Shown: positions 1-8,564, counted from the first letter of the stretch. The stretch is DNA of 64,000 bases from Bacillus sp. B15-48 (GCF_016879755.1 NZ_WOFU01000006.1:124001-188000), one strand, 5' to 3'. A program made the numbers and translations. The notes: generated from the sequence alone by a model not told the origin.

Positions 1-151
1 CATGGCCAAAAAAAGAGCAAAGAATACTTACTAATGGAAAAGGTAGCAATTAAAAATGGAGTAAAAGTACAGCTAATATTGGACGTTTTTTGTAGAAAAA
101 GTCAATTATGAACATTTGGTCGAAGAGATTCGAACGTTTTTTGAGCGATAA
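1..151 (+). pseudogene. Frameshifted 3' fragment of an unrecognised gene
   Basis: Frame 1 is open from the window edge to a TGA at 109-111 and contains the stretch MEKVAIKNGVKVQLILDVF. From about 89, frame 2 continues with VEKVNYEHLVEEIRTFFER and stops at 149-151. Joined, the two frames read as one plausible protein C-terminus of mixed basic, hydrophobic and acidic segments, which suggests a single frameshift near the T-run at 86-91. The family is not recognised. It could equally be non-coding sequence, since only about 50 codons are visible and the 5' part lies outside the window. Confidence 0.3.
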
Positions 152-170
152 TGCTGGTAACGCGTTTTTT

Positions 171-400
171 TATCCAAGTACTCGGAATAAAAACACCAAA
201 TTTCAATGATATATTGCTAGTACTCGTAATAAAACGTTGTAAAATGAGGGTTTAATCCGAGTACTAGTAATAAAATGAGGTCAGAAGGCCGATATAATCC
301 CTGTACTAGCAATAAAAAACGGCCAAAAATCGGTTTAATCCAAGTACTAGGATTAAACCAGCCTTATAATCACGGTTAATCCAAGTACTAGCAATAAAAC
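171..400. repeat. Array of six palindromic units with 41-42 bp period
   Basis: Six copies of a roughly 24-bp unit of the form AATCCAAGTACTAGCAATAA are centred on an AGTACT core (TGTACT in copy 4). Core starts are at 177, 219, 260, 302, 343 and 384, so steps are 42, 41, 42, 41 and 41 bp. Copy 5 (335-358) is an almost perfect palindrome, AATCCAAGTACTAGGATT with flanking TTT/AAA; the other copies combine an AATCC left arm with a GCAATAA right arm, or the reverse (copy 2). The 16-19 bp between units differ from one another. The period is close to four DNA helical turns, which places all cores on one face of the helix. No gene overlaps the array. Function is unknown. Confidence 0.8.
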
Positions 401-558
401 TTAGCCTATTTAAGAAACAATCTACCCTTTTTTAAAAAAACTGAGTAAAAAAATTCGGTCGTTATGGTCCCCCATCCACTTTTTAAAATCCGAGGTCGAT
501 TAGTCCTTAACATGAAAAAAGTTAATTTAACTAGAATACATAACATTTAACAAAAGGA

Positions 559-588
559 CCGGGCAATTCAATTTGCCCGGTTTTTCTT
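559..588 (+). terminator. Rho-independent terminator, group II intron target
   Basis: Arms CCGGGCAA (559-566) and TTGCCCGG (573-580) with a 6-nt loop are followed by TTTTTCTT. The group II intron begins immediately after the T-tract, which is the preferred insertion context of group IIC introns. The gene it once served is not identifiable upstream. Confidence 0.85.
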
Positions 589-2758
589 GTGCGACGGGCA
601 GTTGCACCTTTGCAGGACCACTGCAAGAACTAACTTATATAGGTTGGGACACGCTACGGCGGTAAAACGGTCCCCGAATCCTGGAAGGTTATCTCTCTCG
701 GAGGTGTAAGTCCTCCCATAGGAGTGCTGGCACAACCTATGAAGTCTAATCTAGGGCATTATTGTGAAGTAATGTCTGAAGGAGATGCGGAATGTCGAGA
801 GACCCGTAGACGGATAAGCAGACCCAAATGCGAAAGCGTGAAGCACATACGGCCGGGTAAGTTGACGACTGTGCGAGAATAACGGGAAGTCCTCACTGTA
901 AATTACAGGAGTCCTTTAATCAAAGAGCCAGCCGATTAAAGGGAGCTTATCAAGTGAAGGTGCTGGGTATGTTTAGAAGGAAAGTGTAATGACCCCGTGA
1001 GGTCTTCACTCTCAATTTCAGGTGGTGTCATATAAGAGTAATTCGAAGTTGACATTACGAGTGAAGAAGTCAGACGCTCTCATAGTACGGAAGTAAGAAT
1101 GTGACTAAACACATTCCGAACGGAAGGGGATGCGACCTCGTGGTTCTACTCTAATAGAGGTGTGTAATGAAAACAGAACACGTTACCTCGGTAAAACGAA
1201 CTGGATGTACACAATGAAAGGTGTGGAATAAGCATTGAATCAAGAACTGAAATTGAAATGGCATAGTATCTACGGACAAATTCTCTTTGACCGAAAACTA
1301 ATGGCTGCCTGGGAAAAGGTAAAGTCTAACAATGGAGCTGGTGGAATCGATGGTGAGACCATTCAAAGCTACGAAGCTAACGAGAACGAGAATATCAATC
1401 AACTTCTTGCGAAACTTCGAGCGAAAGAATACACACCATCACCTGTCAGAAGACAGTATATTCCCAAGAAAAATGGAAAAATGCGACCACTTGGAATCCC
1501 CAACATTGAAGACCGCATTGTCCAACAAGCCGTAGTAAACGTAATAGAACCAAAATGTGAAGAATTTATTTTCCACAACTGGTCATGTGGCTACCGCCCA
1601 AATAGAGGTGCTAAAAGAGTAGTGCAGCTTATAATGTGGAACGTGGAAAAAGGCTATAACTATATCTATGATTGCGATATTAAAGGCTTCTTTGACAATA
1701 TTCCACATAAGAAATTGATGAAGGTGCTTCAGAAATATATAGCAGATGGGACCGTCCTAGACCTTATCTGGAAATGGTTAAAAGCTGGCTATATGGAAGA
1801 AGGCAAATTCCATCAAACAGATTCTGGCACTCCGCAAGGAGGCGTAATTTCACCACTTCTTGCGAACCTCTATTTAAATGAATTAGATTGGGAACTAGAC
1901 CTTAATGGAATTCGTTTTGTGCGTTATGCGGATGATTTTCTTCTATTTGCGAAAACAAAGGAAGACATCAAACGAGCCGAACAAATTACCAAAGGCAAAC
2001 TAGCAGAATTGGGCTTAGAAATCTCTATCGAGAAGACCAAAGTCGTGGATTTTAACCATGATGATTTCGATTTCTTAGGATTCACCTTTGAACACTGGAG
2101 AAACCGAAAGAAAGATGGAAAACCATACTTCATAGCTAAACCTAAAGAGTCCACATGGGATGACTTTCGCCAAAAGATAAAAACCAAAACGAGAAAGACC
2201 TTTACATATAGTAAAGAGGTTTGGATAGAGAAAGTAAATCCTGTAATTAGAGGAAAAGTAAATTACTTTCTAACTCTTTGGGAAGCAATAAAGGCAAACG
2301 AAGAATATGGATTAAAAAGCAACTGCTACTTTAATGTCATTGGAAATGAATTAAAGGCAATTGATGGCTATATTAGAAGAAGGTTACGAGTATGCATGAT
2401 TCATAAACACCCAAGTCAAAGAAAAGGGTGGACAATGACAACGAAATGGAATATCGAGTTCTTCGTTCGAATCGGATTGGTAGCGACTTTTCAATATTAC
2501 TACGGAAAACAATATGGCTATACTCCAGAATCCTACATTGATTATATGAAGAAGAGCCAAGAGAAGAAACAACAAAAGAAGGTCCAAAAAGCAAAAGAAC
2601 GCGGAAGGGAGTATTATACACCTGACCGCGTTCGCAAAATGAACTATGCACAAAGAATAGCAAAGTATTCAATGTAACACGTTGGTAAGCCGTATGCCTT
2701 AATAGGGCACGTACGGTTTGATAAGGGGGGAGCCTTGTGAAAGGTTTCCCTACTTTAT
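589..2758 (+). mobile_element. Group II intron (probable group IIC), complete
   Basis: The 5' end is GTGCGACGGG at 589, matching the GUGYG intron start. A structured, ORF-free RNA region of about 640 nt (domains I-III) follows, then the maturase gene in domain IV. Domain V is visible at 2688-2719: triad AGC at 2688-2690, stem CCGTA/TACGG with a two-base bulge (CG, 2710-2711) and stem TGCC/GGCA. Domain VI is a short GC hairpin at about 2725-2750, and the element ends near CTACTTTAT at 2758. Insertion directly after a terminator and the lack of an endonuclease domain in the maturase both fit group IIC. The exact 3' end is inferred from the usual AY ending. Confidence 0.85.
1235..2677 (+). CDS. 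ltrA: Group II intron reverse transcriptase/maturase
   Basis: This 480-residue protein copies the intron RNA into its target site and assists splicing. The N-terminal fingers contain NGAGGIDG, followed by the reverse transcriptase blocks with YRPNRGA, TPQGGVISPLLANLYL and the catalytic YADD box (residues about 231-234). A thumb/X region and a lysine- and arginine-rich C-terminus follow. No HNH endonuclease cysteine/histidine set is present, as expected for group IIC enzymes that use terminator targets; at 480 residues it is somewhat longer than many group IIC proteins. The start is a TTG at 1235 preceded by AAAGGTG. The reading frame is intact, so the intron may still be mobile. Confidence 0.93.
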   Translation: MNQELKLKWHSIYGQILFDRKLMAAWEKVKSNNGAGGIDGETIQSYEANENENINQLLAKLRAKEYTPSPVRRQYIPKKNGKMRPLGIPNIEDRIVQQAVVNVIEPKCEEFIFHNWSCGYRPNRGAKRVVQLIMWNVEKGYNYIYDCDIKGFFDNIPHKKLMKVLQKYIADGTVLDLIWKWLKAGYMEEGKFHQTDSGTPQGGVISPLLANLYLNELDWELDLNGIRFVRYADDFLLFAKTKEDIKRAEQITKGKLAELGLEISIEKTKVVDFNHDDFDFLGFTFEHWRNRKKDGKPYFIAKPKESTWDDFRQKIKTKTRKTFTYSKEVWIEKVNPVIRGKVNYFLTLWEAIKANEEYGLKSNCYFNVIGNELKAIDGYIRRRLRVCMIHKHPSQRKGWTMTTKWNIEFFVRIGLVATFQYYYGKQYGYTPESYIDYMKKSQEKKQQKKVQKAKERGREYYTPDRVRKMNYAQRIAKYSM

Positions 2759-2812
2759 TTTTGTTCCAGGAATTGTAAATGTTCAAGGTGGGTACTAGTT
2801 ATTTGCATCCAG

Positions 2813-2960
2813 CTCCAGCGTCTAGTGGACTTCAGCCATCTCCACTCAAACGAACGCGTTTCCACTCTTCGTGTTTCAACGGTCAGTAACCGTGAGAACC
2901 AAGCCCCAAGAAAAGTCTTATCTCAGTCGATGTGCTCCAGCCCTGACGTGCGCTGACATT
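2813..2960. repeat. Interspersed 'agctccagcg(c/t)ctag' repeat, copy 1
   Basis: Starts with AGCTCCAGCGTCTAG and ends near GTGCTCCAGCC. A second, better preserved element beginning AGCTCCAGCGCCTAG lies at 38096. This kind of GC-richer, hairpin-rich intergenic repeat is common in Bacillaceae genomes. Here it contains the hairpin AGTGGA...TCCACT. It lies between the intron and the convergent end of the SDR gene and carries no ORF. Confidence 0.6.
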
Positions 2961-2974
2961 TTGTCCCTCTTGTT

Positions 2975-3838
2975 CTAACCGTTAATAATTGTCCCTCCAT
3001 TCACGTGAATGGTTTGTCCGGTAACATAGGTTGAATCATCGCTCGCCAAGTAAACATAGGCGGGAGCGAGTTCGTAAGGCTGTCCTGCCCTTTCCATTGG
3101 CGTATTACTGCCGAAAGTTTCGACCTGGTCAGCTGGAAAGGTTGAAGGAATTAACGGCGTCCAGATTGGACCTGGAGCGACGCTGTTCACGCGGATACCT
3201 TGTTTTGCTAAAGATATCGCAAGTGAACGAGTAAACGTAGCAATGGCTCCTTTTGTTGCGGAATAATCAATTAATTGTTCATTCCCTTTATAAGCAGTAA
3301 TGGAAGACGTATTGATAATGGTACTTCCTTGCTTTAAATAAGGGAGGACAGCTTTTGTTAGGTAGAATATAGAAAAAATATTCGTTCGAAACGTTTTTTC
3401 TAATTGTTCTGCAGTGATATCAAGTAAGCTCTTCTGCGGATGTTGTTCAGCTGCATTGTTGACTAAAATATCAATTTTCCCAAACTTACTCATTGTTTGT
3501 TCCGTAACTTGCTTACAAAATTCTTCATTTCCAATATCTCCAGCTAAGAGCAAACATTTTCGCCCTTCGGCTTCAATGAGATTCTTCGTTTCTTGTGCAT
3601 CTTCCGTTTCTTCTAAATAGACGATGCTTATATCAGCGCCTTCCTTAGCAAAATAAATGGCCACTGATTTTCCAATTCCACTATCAGCTCCTGTTAGCAG
3701 GGCGACTTTGTCCTTTAACTTTCCTGAACCTTGGTAATTTTGATCAATTGAAACAGGTTTTGGCTCCATTTCATTTTCTGTACCTGGCTGATGATTTTGA
3801 TGCTGAGGGGGAAATTGTTTTTTCTCCTTTTGCTGCAT
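2975..3838 (-). CDS. SDR-family NAD(P)-dependent oxidoreductase, general stress protein 39 type
   Basis: This 287-residue short-chain dehydrogenase/reductase has a hydrophilic N-terminal extension (rich in Q, K, H) followed by the cofactor motif TGADSGIG, the NNAAEQ motif, the catalytic Ser in INTSSITAY and the YSATKGA motif with Tyr and Lys, then PGPIWTPL. The N-terminal tail and overall layout match the YdaD/YhdF (GSP39-like) group of Bacillus, proteins linked to general stress, but the substrate is unknown. The start at 3838 was chosen over an upstream codon at 3865 because GAGGAG lies seven bases before it. It is convergent with nothing nearby and stands alone. Confidence 0.88.
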   Translation of the reverse strand: MQQKEKKQFPPQHQNHQPGTENEMEPKPVSIDQNYQGSGKLKDKVALLTGADSGIGKSVAIYFAKEGADISIVYLEETEDAQETKNLIEAEGRKCLLLAGDIGNEEFCKQVTEQTMSKFGKIDILVNNAAEQHPQKSLLDITAEQLEKTFRTNIFSIFYLTKAVLPYLKQGSTIINTSSITAYKGNEQLIDYSATKGAIATFTRSLAISLAKQGIRVNSVAPGPIWTPLIPSTFPADQVETFGSNTPMERAGQPYELAPAYVYLASDDSTYVTGQTIHVNGGTIING

Positions 3839-3919
3839 TCTGTTCACTCCTCTGTTTTTTCTCACTTCTTACTTTTCCAAATAGGTATACCGGAGAAACC
3901 GTGGAAAAATCAGCCAAAT

Positions 3920-3951
3920 AAAAACGCAGTCCCATTAAGGAACTGCGTCTA
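3920..3951 (-). terminator. Terminator of the yajQ-like gene
   Basis: Read on the minus strand, ACGCAGT and ACTGCGT arms (3942-3948 and 3924-3930) enclose the loop and are followed by TTTTATTT. It lies 10 bases beyond the stop codon at 3961. Confidence 0.8.
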
Positions 3952-3960
3952 ATAAATAAT

Positions 3961-4452
3961 TTAACGATAATTTACAAATTGTACATCGACAGTTAAATCG
4001 GCTTCTTTCACTGCGGTAATAATTTGCTGTAAGTCATCTCTATTTTTCCCTGTAACCCGTACTTGGTCGTCTTGAACTTGGCTTTTCACTTTTAAACCAC
4101 TGTTTTTTACGATTGTATTGATTTTTTTTGCATTTTCTTTATCAATTCCCGAAATAAGCTTCGCTCTTTGGCGGACTGTACCACCAGATGCGCCCTCGAG
4201 TTTTCCATAGTCTAAGTTTTTAATTGGAACACCTCGTTTAATTAACTTTCCAATTAAGACATCCTTTAATTGTTCAAGCTTGAATTCATCGTCAGAAACA
4301 AGAACAAGTTCTTCTTTATCCAAGGTAACGTCGCTTTTACTCCCTTTAAAGTCGTAGCGGGTGCTAATTTCTTTCATTGCAATATTGATTGCGTTCGTGA
4401 CTTCAGCAAAGTCAACTTTGGATACAATATCAAATGAACTCTCTTTTGCCAT
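3961..4452 (-). CDS. YajQ family cyclic-di-GMP/nucleotide-binding protein
   Basis: The 163-residue product matches the UPF0234/YajQ family along its whole length, beginning [15 protein letters not shown] and including the typical ISTRYDFKG and [13 protein letters not shown] segments. The fold is two ferredoxin-like domains; in other bacteria members bind nucleotides, tRNA or cyclic-di-GMP, and the role in Bacillus (yitK) is unclear. The start at 4452 is set by GGAGG six bases upstream; the longer reading frame to 4515 lacks a site. It is divergent from cvfB with about 107 bp between starts. Confidence 0.92.
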   Translation of the reverse strand: MAKESSFDIVSKVDFAEVTNAINIAMKEISTRYDFKGSKSDVTLDKEELVLVSDDEFKLEQLKDVLIGKLIKRGVPIKNLDYGKLEGASGGTVRQRAKLISGIDKENAKKINTIVKNSGLKVKSQVQDDQVRVTGKNRDDLQQIITAVKEADLTVDVQFVNYR

Positions 4453-4559
4453 AATAACCTCCGGTAACATTTTTATTCTAAGTCTAATTATAGTAAAATA
4501 TAGCAGTCTAAACAACTTTTACAAAATTATTACTTATTATAATTCAGGAGGAAGAGATA

Positions 4560-5426
4560 ATGTCTCTATATGAATACACCGGTCGAACAGTGGAGTTAAC
4601 TGTTTCACGCATTGCCGATTTCGGCTATTTTTTAACGGATGGGGAGCAAGATGTTCTCCTTCATTTTAATGATACGAATCAAGAGTTTTCTGAGGACGAT
4701 AACGTAACTGTCTTTCTTTATGTAGACTCAAATGGCCGGCTTACAGCCACGACTACGATACCTGAGGTTTCTGTTGGGACCTATGCTTGGGTACCCGTCG
4801 TTAGTGTAAAGCAGGATTTAGGAGCATTTCTTGATATCGGGATAAAAAAAGATATCTTACTCGGAATAGACGATTTGCCTACTTTTAAAACGGTTTGGCC
4901 ACAAGAAGGAGATATGTTGTACATCACATTACGAGTTACTAAAAATCAGCAGATTTATGCGCGGATGGCGAGCGATCAAATCATCCAAGAAATTTCAATA
5001 TCGGCATCAAGGGAAGAATTTAATAAAAATGTTCACGGTCATATATACCGGACAGCGAGAGTCGGAAGTTGGATGATCACAGCTGAAGGTTTCCGTGGTT
5101 TCATCCACGAATCCCAGCGGAAAGAAGAACCAAGGATTGGGGAAAAAGTCGAAGGGCGAATTATTGACGTAAAAGAAGACGGTTCGGTAAATATTTCCCT
5201 GTTGCCTAGAAAACAGGAAGCACTTGATGAAGATGCAAAAATAATTATGGATTACCTCGAGTTACGAAATGGTGCAATGCCATACAGTGATAAGAGCATG
5301 GCTGAGGATATTATGGAGCGGTTTAATCTTAGTAAGTCATCTTTTAAAAGAGCGTTAGGACGACTGATGAGAGACGGGAAGGTTTATCAAGAAAAAGGGT
5401 GGACCTATAAAAAAGAAGAGAAATAA
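4560..5426 (+). CDS. cvfB: CvfB/YitL family S1 RNA-binding protein
   Basis: A 288-residue conserved virulence factor B-type protein. Three S1-like OB-fold regions can be followed: residues 1-60 (VELTVSRIADFGYFL), about 65-130 (AWVPVVSVKQDLGAFLDIG) and about 145-215 (with GWI/SWMITAEGFRGFI and EGRIIDVKEDGSVNISL). A C-terminal winged-helix segment follows (about 225-288). The family binds RNA and influences gene expression in staphylococci; its Bacillus counterpart is yitL. The start is ATG after AGGAGG. It ends in a strong bidirectional terminator. Confidence 0.9.
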   Translation: MSLYEYTGRTVELTVSRIADFGYFLTDGEQDVLLHFNDTNQEFSEDDNVTVFLYVDSNGRLTATTTIPEVSVGTYAWVPVVSVKQDLGAFLDIGIKKDILLGIDDLPTFKTVWPQEGDMLYITLRVTKNQQIYARMASDQIIQEISISASREEFNKNVHGHIYRTARVGSWMITAEGFRGFIHESQRKEEPRIGEKVEGRIIDVKEDGSVNISLLPRKQEALDEDAKIIMDYLELRNGAMPYSDKSMAEDIMERFNLSKSSFKRALGRLMRDGKVYQEKGWTYKKEEK

Positions 5427-5463
5427 AATGAGGCTGACCAACTTGGTCAGCCTCATTTTTTTA
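5427..5463. terminator. Bidirectional terminator between cvfB and a small convergent gene
   Basis: AATGAGGCTGACC and GGTCAGCCTCATT arms surround a short AACTT-type loop, followed by a T-tract on the plus strand and preceded by an A-tract that serves the minus strand. The minus-strand gene stop codon (5461-5463) lies in it. Confidence 0.85.
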
Positions 5464-5592
5464 TAAGTGATCGGTTTTTTTAGAGTATTGATTCTTCCCA
5501 GCTTTACGGTTTTTCTCCGCTAACATGTTTTTTTCGTGACGTAACGCATTATTGTCTTTGGCTTTTTTATCGTTATCAGAAGTATGTGGCAT
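5461..5592 (-). CDS. Small DUF3941-type protein
   Basis: A 43-residue, highly charged protein beginning MPHTSDNDKKAKDNNALRHE and ending KTDHL. The pattern resembles DUF3941, a short family restricted to Bacillaceae with no known function. No membrane segment or signal is present; it is predicted to be helical and soluble. The start at 5592 has AAGGGAG at a good distance upstream. It is transcribed toward cvfB and shares its terminator. The family call is from memory of the motif. Confidence 0.7.
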   Translation of the reverse strand: MPHTSDNDKKAKDNNALRHEKNMLAEKNRKAGKNQYSKKTDHL

Positions 5593-5712
5593 CGTTAATT
5601 CTCCCTTCCATAAGTCATCAACTTTAGCTTGCCAACTTCATTTGCGGAGTATACAAGCCAATAACTAAGTCAATCTCCATGAACCTTGGTAGTGAAACCA
5701 GATTTGCTATTG

Positions 5713-6573
5713 CTAGGAAGGAAGCTTATTTAAAAAGAAAATTGCGATTGTGCCGGGGCCGGTATGAGAGCCAATAGTGGCACCGACTGAAGTGATTACT
5801 ACTTCTTTTGGTTGAAAAGCTTGAACAATTTTCTCTTTCATTTCATTGGCAGTCGTTAAATCATCTCCATGGCTAATTCCGATGATTTGTGATTCCATTT
5901 GGTTTCCTCGTTCTTTCATCAATTCAATCATGCGATTTAACAGTTTTTTCTTTCCGCGTATTTTTTCAATCGGAACGAGTTTTCCATCTTCAACATTTAA
6001 AAGTGGCTTAATATTTAGGATTCCCCCAAGGAAGGCAGATGCCTTTGAGAGACGTCCTCCTTTTGCTAAATAATCAAGGTCGTCAACGGTAAATAAATGT
6101 TCCATATGAAGGCATCTAAAACGTATATCGCTAAGAATTTCTTCCTTTGTAGCGTTGTTTTTCGCCATACGTACGGCTTCCATGACAACAAGTCCGAATC
6201 CAAGGGAAGCGCATTTTGTATCAACAATAGTTAAATCTATGTCCGGATATTCTTCTTTTACTTGCTCATGGACCATGACAGCGGTTTGATACGTGCCAGA
6301 TAATTCAGAAGTAAACGCTATGTATATGCCAGGTTGTTTACTTTTAGCAATTTCAACAAAAGCTTCTTTAAAAGCTAATTGTGAAGGCTGTGATGTTTTT
6401 GGGTGTTTTCCATTACGAATTTGATTGTATACTTCATTCGGCTGGATTGTTTTTTGATCTTCATATTCGTTGTTATCTATAAGTACTTTTAATGGAATCA
6501 TTGTTACGTCATTTTTTTCAAAAAACTGAATGGGTAAATCACATGCGCTATCTGCTATAATTTTTACTCCCAT
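5713..6573 (-). CDS. DegV family fatty-acid-binding protein
   Basis: This 286-residue protein carries the DegV signature from the N-terminus (KIIADSACDLP) through the TSQPS segment, the FTSELSGTYQTA motif and the C-terminal VGATIGSHTGPG loop. DegV proteins bind acyl chains; in Firmicutes such proteins (FakB type) present fatty acids to the kinase FakA, but this particular paralogue (B. subtilis yitS position) is not assigned. The ATG at 6573 is preferred to the GTG at 6582 because AAGGTGG overlaps the latter and is properly spaced from the former. It is divergent from the yitT-like gene. Confidence 0.92.
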   Translation of the reverse strand: MGVKIIADSACDLPIQFFEKNDVTMIPLKVLIDNNEYEDQKTIQPNEVYNQIRNGKHPKTSQPSQLAFKEAFVEIAKSKQPGIYIAFTSELSGTYQTAVMVHEQVKEEYPDIDLTIVDTKCASLGFGLVVMEAVRMAKNNATKEEILSDIRFRCLHMEHLFTVDDLDYLAKGGRLSKASAFLGGILNIKPLLNVEDGKLVPIEKIRGKKKLLNRMIELMKERGNQMESQIIGISHGDDLTTANEMKEKIVQAFQPKEVVITSVGATIGSHTGPGTIAIFFLNKLPS

Positions 6574-6695
6574 AAATTCCACCTTCTTACTCCTATTATG
6601 ACTTTAGTTTAGCTTTTTCGTTAATAAAATACAATCAGAAGTACTGAAAATAGGGAAAGAAGGGAAAACCATACAAAAAGGGAAAGGAGGATGGA

Positions 6696-7541
6696 ATGTT
6701 GCCTAAGGTCCATGCGAAGAAGTTCTTTATTGTTCTCGTCGGAGCAATATTAAATGCCATCGCTATGAATTTCTTTTTAATCCCAGCCAATGTTTATGCA
6801 AGTGGATTTGCTGGTTTTGCCCAATTAATCTCGAGTATTTTTGCTGAATTTACTCCCTTTTATCTTTCAACAGGGATTCTTCTGTTTCTATTAAATGTTC
6901 CTGTCATTATTCTTGGGTGGAAAAAGGTAGGAAAATCCTTTACAATTTATAGTTTTCTATCGGTATTGCTAATGTCCTTATTTCTTGAACTTTTACCGAT
7001 TATTCACGTATCCGAAGATATTCTTCTCAATGCCGTATTTGGAGGAGTCATTTCTGCCTTAGGTGTAGGACTTACGCTGAAATGGGGAGCATCAACAGGT
7101 GGGATGGATATTGTTGCGATGGTTTTGTCAAGAATGCATGATCGTCCGGTTGGGACATATTTTTTTACCTTAAACAGTATTATTATTGTTACCGCAGGCT
7201 TCTTATATGGCTGGGAAAAAGCGTTATATACCCTTGTCCAGCTCTATGTGTCCACACGTGTCATTGATGCGGTTCATACTAGACATGAGAAATTGACAGC
7301 AATGATCATAACGGAAAAAGAAAATCAATTAAAAAAAGCGATTCATCGCTGCTTAACTAGAGGGATTACGACGCTGCCTGCAAAAGGCGGTTTTACAAAC
7401 GCAGATAAGACGATGCTGTTTATCGTCATCACACGTTATGAGTTATATGATTTGCAGAGAGTCATAAGGGAAGTAGACCCGCAGGCGTTTACAAATATTG
7501 TTGAAACTTCTGGTGTATTTGGTTTTTTTCGTCGGGAATAG
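6696..7541 (+). CDS. yitT: YitT family membrane protein with C-terminal DUF2179
   Basis: A 281-residue integral membrane protein. Five or six hydrophobic segments occupy residues 8-190, including the family motif region ASGFAGFAQLIS and GASTGGMDIVAM. The final 80 residues (from about 200, TAMIITEKE...) form the soluble DUF2179 domain, ending in TSGVFGFF. The transported substrate is unknown. Start ATG is preceded by AAAGGAGG. The gene sits upstream of the BsuPI/Gmad2 gene by 51 bp with no terminator between, so co-transcription is likely. Confidence 0.9.
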   Translation: MLPKVHAKKFFIVLVGAILNAIAMNFFLIPANVYASGFAGFAQLISSIFAEFTPFYLSTGILLFLLNVPVIILGWKKVGKSFTIYSFLSVLLMSLFLELLPIIHVSEDILLNAVFGGVISALGVGLTLKWGASTGGMDIVAMVLSRMHDRPVGTYFFTLNSIIIVTAGFLYGWEKALYTLVQLYVSTRVIDAVHTRHEKLTAMIITEKENQLKKAIHRCLTRGITTLPAKGGFTNADKTMLFIVITRYELYDLQRVIREVDPQAFTNIVETSGVFGFFRRE

Positions 7542-7592
7542 TTTTTTAAAGAAGGTCGTACATATAAAAAAACGAATCGGAAAGGAATTAAG

Positions 7593-8333
7593 ATGCGTAT
7601 GAAGAAAATTTTTCTCGTCTTTCCACTTCTTTATTTTCTTGTTAGCCCACTGAATTCTACTCATGGGAACGAGCGGAATAACGCAGAGGAACTGCTGTTT
7701 TTTGTTGACCCAATTGCAACGTCTGAAAAGATATCTTTTGAATTGGTTTTGAAAAATGAAAGCGATTCGCCGAAAGAGTTAGAGTTTCCGTCAAGTCAAC
7801 TTTATGAGCTAACTGTCCGGGATCCAGACGGAAAGATTGTATACACTTTTTCAGAGGATAAAATGTTTGCCCAAGTGATTACAACTGTACAGCTTGCCCC
7901 AAAAGAAAAAAAAGTTTGGGTGGAAGAGTGGATACATTCATTGCAGCCCGGTGCTTATGAAGTTACCGCACAATTACTGTCATCTAAAGCTCCGCTATCG
8001 GATACGAAGAACATGAATGTCCCTGCGGAAAATCCGGTATTTAAAGAAGTAGAAACGAGTGGGAAAGGGGGAAATTATGTCGTGAAAGGTTTGGCCAATC
8101 CAACAAATGGGCAATTCTTTTATACGGTGGAAGATGGACATAATGAATTAGTCCTAGAAACAGCAGTATCCACGAAGACAACAAATGGTAAATGGTATCC
8201 TTTTTCGATTAAACTTTCAATTCCAAAAGAGAAACTGCCTAGAAATGGCACGCTCGTTTTACATCTCTACGAGCGTAGTGAGCAGAATGAAATCATCCAT
8301 TCGTACCCAGCTCTATTAGAAACATTTTACTAA
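7593..8333 (+). CDS. Secreted BsuPI / Gmad2-domain protein
   Basis: The 246-residue product begins with a signal peptide (MRMKKIFLVFPLLYFLVSPLNS). Residues about 30-135 resemble the BsuPI intracellular proteinase-inhibitor beta-sandwich (FELVLKNESDSPKELEFPSSQ, YELTVRDPDGK). Residues about 145-246 look like a Gmad2 immunoglobulin-like domain (YVVKGLANPTNGQFFYTVEDG, GTLVLHLYERS). B. subtilis ipi occupies the same place but is a single-domain cytoplasmic inhibitor, so this is an extracellular, two-domain relative and its protease target is unknown. It probably forms an operon with the yitT-like gene and ends in a bidirectional terminator. Confidence 0.75.
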   Translation: MRMKKIFLVFPLLYFLVSPLNSTHGNERNNAEELLFFVDPIATSEKISFELVLKNESDSPKELEFPSSQLYELTVRDPDGKIVYTFSEDKMFAQVITTVQLAPKEKKVWVEEWIHSLQPGAYEVTAQLLSSKAPLSDTKNMNVPAENPVFKEVETSGKGGNYVVKGLANPTNGQFFYTVEDGHNELVLETAVSTKTTNGKWYPFSIKLSIPKEKLPRNGTLVLHLYERSEQNEIIHSYPALLETFY

Positions 8334-8378
8334 AAAACAATGAAAAGCTGGCACAATTGTGCCAGCTTTTCATTGTTA
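8334..8378. terminator. Bidirectional terminator
   Basis: AACAATGAAAAGCTGGCACA and its complement TGTGCCAGCTTTTCATTGTT meet almost without a loop. It serves the secreted protein gene on the plus strand and the DUF3813 gene on the minus strand. Confidence 0.85.
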
Positions 8379-8564
8379 ATTTTTAATTGAATCAAGCTCG
8401 TCTTGATATTGGTGCAACTGTTGCTTTTCAGCGAGTGTTGAATTGGCAAATGCAGAAGAAAGAGCGTTCTCGGCACGCTTGATGGAATCTTGACGTTCTT
8501 CTCCATTAGCGCTTTTTGCCATCGAAACCGCCTGTCTTGCTTCTTGAAAGAGACGGTTACCCAT
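8376..8564 (-). CDS. DUF3813 family small protein
   Basis: A 62-residue soluble helical protein starting MGNRLFQEARQAVSMAK and containing NALSSAFANSTLAEKQQL, which fits DUF3813 of Bacillaceae. No function is known. Its ATG overlaps the stop codon of the upstream small gene by one base (TAATG), and its ribosome binding site GGAGGG lies inside that gene, so translation is probably coupled. Confidence 0.75.
   Translation of the reverse strand: MGNRLFQEARQAVSMAKSANGEERQDSIKRAENALSSAFANSTLAEKQQLHQYQDELDSIKN

Noticed and set aside
171-400. CRISPR array
   Set aside because: The repeats are imperfect and the intervening segments are 16-19 bp, too short for spacers; no cas gene is present.
589-2758. 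Retron or DGR reverse transcriptase
   Set aside because: Presence of GTGCG start, domain V and VI and the maturase-type motifs identify a group II intron.
2373-2786. Minus-strand frame of 137 residues across the intron
   Set aside because: It lies opposite the maturase and domain V, has low-complexity leucine/arginine composition and no ribosome binding site.
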